From: Prevotellaceae bacterium
Lineage (GTDB): Bacteria; Bacteroidota; Bacteroidia; Bacteroidales; UBA932
NCBI GenBank assembly: GCA_031259225.1
Contig: JAIRLT010000018.1
Coordinates: 1-5,072, forward strand
Reading direction: 5' to 3'
DNA: 5,072 nt
A model generated the notes under the pieces. The model saw only the letters and a program-made list of their open reading frames with translations. It was not told the origin of the DNA and did no database searches. The stretch's first letter is position 1. Each line of letters starts with the position of its first letter. Position numbers and translations under genes: made by a program. Shown here in pieces: positions 1-4,524 of the stretch.

Positions 1-1
1 C

Positions 2-127
2 AGGGATTTCCTGTCATGGGTCGTTACCTTCCTGGGCTATTTAGCGTCCATACTTCCGCGGATTGGCTTCCCGGAAAGTGTTTACACGGAATTAGTAGCG
101 CTGCGCGATACCTTCGCGCGCAGTTAA
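2..127 (+). CDS. C-terminal fragment of an unidentified protein
   Basis: The frame starting at base 2 is open from the left edge and gives 41 residues before TAA at 125-127. It begins RDFLSWVVTFLGYL and ends VALRDTFARS. The composition (alternating hydrophobic and charged residues, no low complexity) looks more like real protein than the competing frame that starts ATG at 16 and runs to 288, which is rich in His, Pro, Cys and Thr and passes through the AT-rich intergenic DNA. The first half, FLSWVVTFLGYLASIL, could be a membrane-associated or buried helix, and the last 15 residues look like an amphipathic helix. I do not recognise the family. The start lies outside the window. Being a real gene end is an inference from composition only. 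Confidence 0.5.
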   Translation, partial: RDFLSWVVTFLGYLASILPRIGFPESVYTELVALRDTFARS

Positions 128-279
128 AGCCAACCAGCCTTTATTATAAAGTAACCGCCACGAAAATACTTATTGTTACATTATTTACCGGCAAAATCCT
201 GCATCCCTCAACGTGTAATCCCCATCCTGTCGAGTTTCCCCCTCAACCGGACTGTCACAAAGATAAATCAACCCCTAAC

Positions 280-294
280 AAAGTTTGAAACTTT
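280..294. promoter_or_regulatory. 15-bp palindrome, possible operator
   Basis: AAAGTTT G AAACTTT is a perfect 7+1+7 inverted repeat. It lies 46 bases upstream of the -7-like box of the PorV-like gene. The left arm is part of AACAAAGTTT, which recurs exactly at 353-362, just past that -7 box. A symmetric dimer-binding site repeated as a half site around the promoter would fit an operator. No regulator is encoded nearby, so this is inference from symmetry and position. Chance occurrence in AT-rich DNA remains possible. Confidence 0.3.
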
Positions 295-340
295 TTCAGG
301 ATTTTTTGTTAGTCAGGTAGAAAAATTACCTAAAAAAGCG

Positions 341-348
341 TATATTTG
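341..348 (+). promoter_or_regulatory. -7-like promoter box (TATATTTG) of the PorV-like gene
   Basis: TATATTTG matches the Bacteroidota -7 consensus TAnnTTTG. Transcription would start near 354, leaving a leader of about 20 nt before the GTG at 374. There is no TTTG at the expected 19-21 bp upstream (the sequence there is TAGA; the nearest TTTG ends at 308), so the -33 element is missing or poor and the promoter may need an activator. The box also helps fix the gene start, because any start before about 354 would lie outside the transcript. Confidence 0.5.
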
Positions 349-373
349 TTCCAACAAAGTTTATCATTTTATT

Positions 374-1195
374 GTGAACCTGCGGAAATATATACACGCA
401 ATCGTTTTGCCGTTTGTTTTCTCCGTTCCCTTGCACGCGCAACTGTCGCTGGAGCCGGTGGGGGCGCGCGCCGCCGGAATGGGGAACATTATTACCCTGC
501 AAACCGATGTATGGGCGGCGGTGAATAATCCCGCAGGACTTGGAATGCTCACCGGCGGCGGCATTGGCGTGTCGCACGAACAGCGCTTTACCATGCCGGA
601 AATGGGCGTAAGCACGCTTGCCGGAACATTCCCGTTACTGGGCAACGGCGTAGGATTGTCGTTAAGTAATGTGGGGCTTGCGAACTACGGTGAAAACCGG
701 TTTGGGATAGCTGCCGGGCGCAAATTATCCAAATACTTGGCTGCCGGCATTAGCGTGGACGGGCATTTAATGCGCTTCCCGGAAGATTATAAAAACCTGT
801 TTGCAATCAACGGGAATGCCGGCGTATGGGCAACCCCGGCAAAAAACTTTACGTTGGGTTTATATGTGTTCAACCTTACTTTCTCTAAATGGAACGACCG
901 GGAAAAAACAAAATTGCCGGTGGTCTTTTCTTTGGGCGCCGGTTATTCGTTGGCGGTGCCGGTGCAGTTGGTAGCCGAAATATCCAAAAATATTTACGAA
1001 GTCGCCCGCGTCAAAATCGGCACGGAATTTTTGGTCGGGAAAGTCCTTTATTTGCGTGCAGGCATTATTACGCAGCCGTTTGAAGTGCATTTCGGCGTGG
1101 GATACGTGTACAAAAAAATCCTGTTTGATGCGGCATTGAGCCGTCACCCGGTATTGGGTTATACCCCGCAGGCAGCCATCAGCGTGTCTTTATGA
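374..1195 (+). CDS. PorV/PorQ-like outer-membrane protein
   Basis: The gene encodes 273 residues from a GTG start. The open frame extends upstream to an ATG at 173, but those 67 extra residues lack a signal peptide and lie before the predicted transcription start. From GTG the protein has a clear signal peptide: NLRKY, then a hydrophobic core IHAIVLPFVFSVP, and a cleavage site LHA|Q at 22/23. The mature N-terminus carries the family-like motif GARAAGMGN (30-38) and NNPAGLG (51-57), as in PorV/PorQ and related FadL-like barrels. The rest is Gly- and aromatic-rich with alternating hydrophobic residues, as expected for beta strands, and ends AAISVSL. It is shorter than the PorV/PorQ proteins I know (usually over 300 residues). 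True PorV and PorQ act in type IX secretion at the outer membrane; that exact role is not shown here. Its stop overlaps the next start as ATGA. Confidence 0.75.
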   Translation: MNLRKYIHAIVLPFVFSVPLHAQLSLEPVGARAAGMGNIITLQTDVWAAVNNPAGLGMLTGGGIGVSHEQRFTMPEMGVSTLAGTFPLLGNGVGLSLSNVGLANYGENRFGIAAGRKLSKYLAAGISVDGHLMRFPEDYKNLFAINGNAGVWATPAKNFTLGLYVFNLTFSKWNDREKTKLPVVFSLGAGYSLAVPVQLVAEISKNIYEVARVKIGTEFLVGKVLYLRAGIITQPFEVHFGVGYVYKKILFDAALSRHPVLGYTPQAAISVSL

Positions 1196-3240
1196 AATAT
1201 GCCGTGTTCATATTTTTTTGCTTCGCCGCCGGTATGGCAAAAGCGCAAAATCCCCATAGCGAAATGCCCGACGCACTGCGCCAGCTCATCGAATTCGTAG
1301 CTGCCGACGCCGGCGAAAACGAAGTAGATGTGCAGGCATTATACGATACCTACGAAACCTTGCTGGAGTTTCCGCTCGACTTGAATGCCGCGACAGAAGC
1401 CGATTTGCAGCAACTGCAAATCCTCAACGATTTCCAAATCCAAAGCCTGCTGGAGTACCGGAAAGAATACGGCGCGTTATATACCGTTCATGAATTGCCG
1501 CTCATCCACGGCTTCAATGAAGAAATTGCCGGGCAGTTGTACCCGTTTATTACGGTGATACCGGTATCCGCCGGAAGGCATCATTCTTTTGCCGACCGCT
1601 TCACATACGGCAGCCACCGGATTATTATGCACACCGGACGTACGCTGGAAAGACAAAAAGGCTATGCACCCGTGGCATCCGGGGAACAGGAAAAACCCAA
1701 TGCGCATTACCTCGGCTCGCCGTGGGCGGCGTATATGCGCTACCAATACCGTTACCGCGACCAAATGCAATGGGGCGTTACCGCCCAAAACGATGCGGGG
1801 GAGCCGTTTTTCAGCGGCAACAATAAATACGGGTTTGATTTTTATTCGGCGCACGTGCAATTGTCCGATATGGGGATAGTGAAAAAAATTATTGTCGGTG
1901 ATTACCAAATGCAGTTTGGGCAAGGGTTGGTGGCATGGGGCGGCTATTCGCTGTCGAAAGCCGGCGATGTGTTATCCGTCAAAAAACAGGAACGCGGGGT
2001 TACCGGCTATACATCCACCAACGAAAACCTTTTCCGGCGCGGGGCGGCAGTGACGCTGCAATACAAGCAATGGAACCTGTCGGCGTTTGCTTCGCATAAA
2101 AACATTGACGCCACCGCCGACAGCAATGCTTTTTCAACCATTCAGGAAACAGGGCTGCACAACACCACCGGTACCATGGCGAAAAAACACACCGTGCCGG
2201 AAACGGTCGTTGGCGGCAACCTTTCGTACCGTTTCAAGTACCTGAAATTTGGTATAACGGCGTTGTGGCACCGTTACGGGAAAGATTACCGGCGCGACGT
2301 GAAGCCGTACAATTACTTTGAATTAAACGACGCGCAAAACGCCAATGCCGGTATTGATTTCTACGGCGTATGGAAAAAAACCAGTGTTTTCGGCGAATTT
2401 GCCGTGAGCCGCAACGGCGGGATGGCGGGCGTGGCAGGCGCATTGTTCGATTTGGATGCGGCGTTCCGGCTGGCTTTCCTGTACCGGAATTATGCCCGGG
2501 ACTACCAGGCGGCGTATGCGCAGGGATTTGGGGAAACCGGCAAAACCGCCAATGAGAACGGCTGCTATGTGGGGGCGCAATGGTTGCCGCATCCGGCGAT
2601 TACGATTTCCGCTTATGCCGACGTTTTCTCGTTCCCGTGGATGCGTTACAACGCCTATGCGCCCTCGGGAGGCTATGAATACTACGTGCAAGCCGCCTAC
2701 CGACCTGATACGGCAATGAACATGTACCTGCGCATAAAGCAGGAAGTAAAGGACGAAAACGTAAGTGGCAGCGCCGACGCCATTACGCCGCAACACACCG
2801 TAAACTTGCTGCATGCGCGTTACGAAATATCCTACCAACTGTTGCGCGGGCTGCGCATGCAAGACCGCATTGAAGTTGCCTTCTACCGTGCAGATGGCAA
2901 AGAAAGCGGATTATTGCTGTACCACAACATCAGTTATAAATTTCCGGCATTCCCCGTCGACTTTTCCCTGCGGTTTGCCGTCTTTGACACCGGCGGCTGG
3001 GATACGCGCTTCTATGCTTACGAAAACGACCTGCCATACAGTTTTTCCGTACCGGCTTACTATGCAAAGGGAGCGCGCTGGTATGTGAATGCGCATATAA
3101 GGCTGTGGAAAAATTTTGACCTCTGGGCGCGATTAGCGCAGACGTATTTCTTCAATGCCGCCACCGCCGGCAGTGGATTAAATGAAATCAACCAACCGCA
3201 CCAAACCACCTTCAAGGTACAAGCCAGCGTGAAATTTTAA
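1192..3240 (+). CDS. exported helix-hairpin-helix (ComEA-like) / outer-membrane beta-barrel protein
   Basis: The protein has 682 residues. Residues 1-18 are a signal peptide (MKYAVFIFFCFAAGMAKA|Q). Residues about 25-60 are acidic and helical. Residues about 62-122 form the HhH region: LDLNAATEADLQQL (63-76), then a helix ending LLEYRKEYG (86-94), then ELPLIHGF (101-108) and a second hairpin-like half ending PFITV. LNxAt..dL..L is the ComEA-type non-specific DNA-binding HhH signature. From about 130 to the end the chain alternates hydrophobic and polar residues with many Tyr, Trp, Phe and Gly, and finishes VQASVKF, a terminal Phe typical of a barrel-insertion signal. A conserved-looking block near the end reads FDTGGWDTRFYAYEND. 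Bacteroidota proteins of this architecture are annotated as HhH-domain proteins without known function. The ATGA overlap with the PorV-like gene implies coupled translation. DNA binding or uptake is inference. The fold might instead be a protein-interaction module. Confidence 0.85.
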   Translation: MKYAVFIFFCFAAGMAKAQNPHSEMPDALRQLIEFVAADAGENEVDVQALYDTYETLLEFPLDLNAATEADLQQLQILNDFQIQSLLEYRKEYGALYTVHELPLIHGFNEEIAGQLYPFITVIPVSAGRHHSFADRFTYGSHRIIMHTGRTLERQKGYAPVASGEQEKPNAHYLGSPWAAYMRYQYRYRDQMQWGVTAQNDAGEPFFSGNNKYGFDFYSAHVQLSDMGIVKKIIVGDYQMQFGQGLVAWGGYSLSKAGDVLSVKKQERGVTGYTSTNENLFRRGAAVTLQYKQWNLSAFASHKNIDATADSNAFSTIQETGLHNTTGTMAKKHTVPETVVGGNLSYRFKYLKFGITALWHRYGKDYRRDVKPYNYFELNDAQNANAGIDFYGVWKKTSVFGEFAVSRNGGMAGVAGALFDLDAAFRLAFLYRNYARDYQAAYAQGFGETGKTANENGCYVGAQWLPHPAITISAYADVFSFPWMRYNAYAPSGGYEYYVQAAYRPDTAMNMYLRIKQEVKDENVSGSADAITPQHTVNLLHARYEISYQLLRGLRMQDRIEVAFYRADGKESGLLLYHNISYKFPAFPVDFSLRFAVFDTGGWDTRFYAYENDLPYSFSVPAYYAKGARWYVNAHIRLWKNFDLWARLAQTYFFNAATAGSGLNEINQPHQTTFKVQASVKF

Positions 3241-3276
3241 CGGGACACAGGACACCGTGAATAATGAATAACGACA

Positions 3277-3343
3277 TCCACTGCACCGTCATTCCGACTG
3301 GAGCGCGCGAGGGACGAGCGCGTGCAGTGGAGGAACCTGCTCC
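3277..3343. repeat. palindromic element resembling a dispersed intergenic repeat
   Basis: Between the two convergent genes lies a nested set of inverted repeats. TCCACTGCAC (3277-3286) pairs perfectly with GTGCAGTGGA (3322-3331). Inside, CGCGC (3304-3308) pairs with GCGCG (3318-3322). TTCC (3292-3295) pairs with GGAA (3332-3335), and GGAGC (3300-3304) with GCTCC (3339-3343). The last two pairs compete with the first. The string CGTCATTCCGACTGGAGCG followed by GTGGAGGAA resembles short palindromic repeats I recall as scattered through bacterial intergenic DNA. I see a single copy here, so multicopy status is unproven. Neither arm is followed by a T run, so it is not a normal intrinsic terminator. 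Confidence 0.55.
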
Positions 3344-3385
3344 GGAAAAGTTCTCACCCTCCAGCCCCCTCTCCCGTCGGATAGG

Positions 3386-3400
3386 GCGGCGTATTGCCGC
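3386..3400. terminator. short GC hairpin at the 3' end of the toxin gene
   Basis: GCGGC (3386-3390) and GCCGC (3396-3400) form a 5-bp stem with loop GTATT, touching the toxin stop codon. The place between convergent genes suits a bidirectional terminator, but there is no T run on either side, so the call is weak. The C-rich stretch just upstream (about 3356-3376) holds no gene that I can see. Confidence 0.2.
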
Positions 3401-3804
3401 TACAACATTCTAAATACCGACATGGGGATAATTTTCGTCTTCCCGAAAGTGTTTAAGGATAGTAAATCTTTGTCGCCTGTTATCAGGTAATCTGTACGAC
3501 TATCTTGTGCTAGTGATAGCAGGAAATTGTCTTTTATATCTCTGCAAACAGTAACGGCTGAATAAACATTTACAAAATAAGCATGTTGTTGTATGTATTG
3601 TAGCAGCGCGTCAATATCTTTTTGTGAAAAAAATTTCTGGAACTTCGGACGTTGCACAACTTTCACAAATTCGTCCAACAATTCATTACTGAAAATCAAC
3701 GTTACGGCATTACTTTCCAATAACGCATCCAATAACGGATATTGTTTCGTCAGCAAAAAGCTAATCCATAAATTAGTATCAATAATAATACTACTTTTCA
3801 GCAT
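3400..3804 (-). CDS. PIN-domain toxin of a toxin-antitoxin pair (VapC-like, COG1569 type)
   Basis: This is a 134-residue protein of the size usual for PIN toxins, which are metal-dependent ribonucleases that cleave cellular RNA (often tRNA or rRNA) when free of antitoxin. The acidic residues of the PIN active site are visible: D9 in IIIDTNLW with N11, E41 in SNELLDEF, D89 and D92 in CRDIKDN, and D111/D113 in ITGDKDLL. The blocks CRDxKDN and (I/V)TGDxDLL, together with RPKF at 52-55, point to the 'putative toxin-antitoxin system toxin component, PIN family' group rather than classical enteric VapC. All catalytic positions are intact, so it should be active. Its ATG (3802-3804) lies inside the upstream antitoxin gene, a 14-base overlap that suggests coupled translation. 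The gene is visibly more AT-rich than the barrel genes, which fits horizontal acquisition. Confidence 0.85.
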   Translation of the reverse strand: MLKSSIIIDTNLWISFLLTKQYPLLDALLESNAVTLIFSNELLDEFVKVVQRPKFQKFFSQKDIDALLQYIQQHAYFVNVYSAVTVCRDIKDNFLLSLAQDSRTDYLITGDKDLLSLNTFGKTKIIPMSVFRML

Positions 3805-4000
3805 AGCGTGCGCTTCTTACCGTTTCGACCTCCTGCGTGATTTCTTCTAAGGAAGGAACAGCCTCCGCATGATTGCGGAACCGCGACAGCAACCCGGTAA
3901 TACCGGGCGACGGCTGGATGGTAATTAACTTCAATGCCGCCAAATCTTCCAGTAGAACTTTAGCTTGTGGGTTCGCTACTTGTACCCGGAATGTTTCCAT
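3791..4000 (-). CDS. antitoxin partner of the PIN toxin
   Basis: This 69-residue protein lies directly upstream of the toxin in the same transcript and overlaps it by 14 bases. The N-terminal half, METFRVQVANPQAKVLLEDL (1-20) followed by AALKLITIQ, predicts a strand then a helix and resembles small Bacteroidota antitoxins that start METxxxxxxNPxAxxLLxDL. The C-terminal tail contains PSLEEITQEVETVR (49-62) and SARYAEK. This charged helix ending in R-x-x-R-Y is the kind of segment that antitoxins lay across the PIN active site, where an arginine reaches the acidic pocket. Its expected job is to neutralise the toxin and probably, as a complex, to repress its own promoter. The DNA-binding fold (MazE/AbrB-like or other) cannot be decided by eye. 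The assignment rests on size, position and overlap with the toxin. Confidence 0.75.
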   Translation of the reverse strand: METFRVQVANPQAKVLLEDLAALKLITIQPSPGITGLLSRFRNHAEAVPSLEEITQEVETVRSARYAEK

Positions 4001-4018
4001 ACTTTAACCATTTTCCCA

Positions 4019-4026
4019 CAAAGATA
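4019..4026 (-). promoter_or_regulatory. -7-like promoter box of the antitoxin-toxin operon
   Basis: On the minus strand this reads TATCTTTG, a match to TAnnTTTG. The antitoxin ATG begins 18 bases downstream, leaving a very short leader. No TTTG stands at the usual 19-21 bp further upstream. The flanking sequence has a direct repeat AGTTGA (4034-4039 and 4048-4053) with GAGAG between, which could serve as an autorepression site or could be a decayed simple repeat. Confidence 0.55.
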
Positions 4027-4090
4027 CGAAAATAGTTGAGAGTGGAGAGTTGAAAATGGCTGACGCCGCAAAAAAAATAAAAAAATAAAA

Positions 4091-4121
4091 TTTGGAATTA
4101 AAAAAATTAGTTCTATATTTG
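4091..4121 (+). promoter_or_regulatory. strong Bacteroidota promoter (TTTG-N19-TATATTTG)
   Basis: TTTG at 4091-4094 and TATATTTG at 4114-4121 are separated by exactly 19 bp, matching the primary sigma factor consensus of the phylum (TTTG, 19-21 bp, TAnnTTTG). It is preceded by A-rich DNA (4069-4090), which could act as an UP-like element. Transcription should start near 4128. It is the only good promoter I see upstream of the secreted protein at 4525, so the transcript would carry about 400 nt of leader. Confidence 0.8.
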
Positions 4122-4132
4122 CGCCGTTAATA

Positions 4133-4145
4133 TGCTTCTTTGACA
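4133..4145 (+). promoter_or_regulatory. boxA-like antitermination element
   Basis: TGCTTCTTTGACA resembles the enteric boxA TGCTCTTTAACA, with one extra T and an A-to-G change. It also resembles the TTCTTTGACA segment that I recall upstream of 16S rRNA genes in Bacteroidota. It would lie within the first 20 nt of the transcript, where a Nus-factor binding site would be expected. Binding by NusB/NusE is inference. Confidence 0.4.
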
Positions 4146-4155
4146 TTTTGAAATT

Positions 4156-4173
4156 GATATATTAAAATATATC
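4156..4173 (+). other. AT-only palindrome in the leader
   Basis: GATATATT and AATATATC flank two A bases, giving a nearly uninterrupted 18-base palindrome. As RNA it can form a stem of about 7 bp with a 4-nt loop, but an AT-only stem is weak. As DNA it could be a protein-binding site just downstream of the strong promoter. Confidence 0.35.
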
Positions 4174-4189
4174 GCTTTAACTTTTATTC

Positions 4190-4318
4190 TATAAGTTATT
4201 CGAAATAGCGAAAATTTCTACGCTGTATGAATATAAGTAATAGCGACTGCGTTCAGAGTGGATGTGGGTCGTTGTACTTATTTACAGCGTGGGTTTTCGC
4301 TAACCTCGAATAACTATA
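4190..4318 (+). other. 129-nt rod-like hairpin of five nested stems
   Basis: The pairings are exact and collinear. Stem 1 is GTTATTCGA (4195-4203) with TCGAATAAC (4306-4314), extended by TATA (4190-4193) with TATA (4315-4318) around one bulged A. Stem 2 is TAGCGAAAA (4206-4214) with TTTTCGCTA (4294-4302). Stem 3 is ACGCTGTA (4220-4227) with TACAGCGT (4283-4290). Stem 4 is ATAAGTA (4233-4239) with TACTTAT (4275-4281). Stem 5 is GCGAC (4243-4247) with GTCGT (4268-4272), including one G-U pair. Small internal loops separate the stems and the apical loop is 4248-4267. Five ordered stems are far beyond chance and mark selected RNA structure or a DNA inverted repeat. Confidence 0.85.
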
Positions 4319-4327
4319 AATACAACA

Positions 4328-4360
4328 CCCATTCCACTCTTGGTTTTTTGTGGAATAGGG
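4328..4360 (+). other. local hairpin competing with a loop-to-downstream pairing
   Basis: CCC (4328-4330) plus ATTCCAC (4331-4337) pair with GTGGAAT (4350-4356) and GGG (4358-4360), with one bulged A at 4357. The loop holds TTTTTT (4344-4349). The same strand can instead pair TCCACTCT (4333-4340) with AGAGTGGA (4255-4262) in the apical loop of the rod, an 8-bp perfect match supported by TGGGT (4265-4269) with ACCCA (4327-4331). Both cannot form together. In the second state an 8-bp stem is followed 3 nt later by six Ts, as in a terminator. In the first state the Ts lie in a loop. Confidence 0.55.
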
Positions 4361-4434
4361 AAAAAATCACGGTAAAAGTTAGAGAAATAAATTGTAGAAC
4401 GAAATTTCTGCAATTATTGGCAGCAGATAAAAAC

Positions 4435-4494
4435 TTGCAGCAGGGGGTTGTTTTATGAAAAAGTTTGTGTTTGAAAACAACTCCAACGCTGCAA
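4435..4494 (+). other. 18-bp hairpin presenting a start codon in its loop
   Basis: TTGCAGC (4435-4441) pairs with GCTGCAA (4488-4494), and GGGGTTGTTTT (4444-4454) pairs with AAAACAACTCC (4474-4484) with one G-U pair. A small internal loop (AG against AAC) lies between them. The 19-nt loop 4455-4473 begins exactly with ATG. A G-rich run (4443-4447), 7 nt before that ATG, would be buried in the stem. What follows is A-rich, not T-rich, so this is not a plus-strand terminator. Confidence 0.75.
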
Positions 4495-4511
4495 AAAATA
4501 ATAACAATTAA
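4455..4511 (+). CDS. possible 18-residue leader peptide
   Basis: ATG at 4455 opens an 18-codon frame ending TAA at 4509-4511, with peptide MKKFVFENNSNAAKNNNN. Seven of 18 residues are Asn and four stand just before the stop. The main gene starts 13 nt after the stop in another frame, so ribosomes could re-initiate. Bases 4455-4473 match the start of the main gene (4525-4543) at 15 of 19 positions (MKKFVF against MKKFFF). It may therefore be a control peptide, a degenerate duplicate of the gene start, or simply A-rich DNA that reads as Asn and Lys. Translation is not shown by the sequence alone. Confidence 0.35.
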   Translation: MKKFVFENNSNAAKNNNN

Positions 4512-4524
4512 AAAAATAAATTTC

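Larger units (their letters stand above)
128..373. other. intergenic region with regulatory-looking repeats, no gene
   Basis: This 246-base gap lies between the end of the partial gene and the GTG start of the PorV-like gene. I see no convincing coding region: the frames crossing it lack protein-like composition. It holds a 15-bp palindrome (280-294), a direct repeat AACAAAGTTT at 277-286 and 353-362, a small inverted repeat AGGTA/TACCT at 315-319 and 327-331, and a -7-like box at 341-348. A CAAAGATA at 258-265 would read as TATCTTTG on the minus strand, but no minus-strand gene follows it. Confidence 0.6.
4128..4524 (+). ncRNA. long structured 5' leader or separate small RNA
   Basis: From the predicted transcription start to the ATG at 4525 there are about 400 nt with unusually dense complementarity. 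In order: a boxA-like segment (4133-4145), an AT hairpin (4156-4173), a rod of five nested stems (4190-4318), a hairpin that competes with a loop pairing (4328-4360), a small TCTGC/GCAGA hairpin (4407-4411 with 4423-4427), and an 18-bp hairpin holding a mini-ORF start (4435-4494). The sequence does not show the signatures of RNase P RNA, tmRNA, SRP RNA or the common riboswitches that I can recall. Two readings remain: a cis-acting leader controlling the secreted protein, or an independent 6S-like rod RNA of about 220 nt ending near the T run at 4344-4349. The boundaries are inferred. Confidence 0.5.

Noticed and set aside
101..123. GC hairpin CTGCGCG/CGCGCAG as a terminator of the first gene
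   Set aside because: It is a perfect 7-bp stem with a 9-nt loop, but it lies inside the coding frame just before the stop and no T run follows. It may be coding coincidence.
258..265. Minus-strand -7 box (TATCTTTG) in the first intergenic region
   Set aside because: No minus-strand gene follows it, and the nearest TTTG is only about 13 bp upstream, shorter than the usual 19-21.
16..288. 90-codon frame from ATG at the left edge
   Set aside because: Half of it crosses AT-rich intergenic DNA, and its composition is poorer than the overlapping frame that ends at 127.
173..373. Extension of the PorV-like gene back to the ATG at 173
   Set aside because: This would add 67 residues before a clear signal peptide and place the start upstream of the -7 box. 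The GTG at 374 gives a normal exported protein.
3264..3413. 49-residue plus-strand frame across the intergenic repeat
   Set aside because: It is read straight through the palindromic element and the end of the toxin gene, has Arg/Pro/Ala-rich low-quality composition and no promoter.
4258..4458. 66-codon frame from GTG whose TGA stop overlaps the mini-ORF ATG (ATGA)
   Set aside because: It lies across strong nested RNA stems, has no protein-like composition, and its start falls in the apical loop of the rod. The ATGA overlap is suggestive but probably coincidental.
4190..4494. Retron, CRISPR or attC-like element
   Set aside because: There is no reverse transcriptase, no direct repeats with spacers and no integron core-site motifs. 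The inverted repeats are better explained as a transcribed RNA structure.
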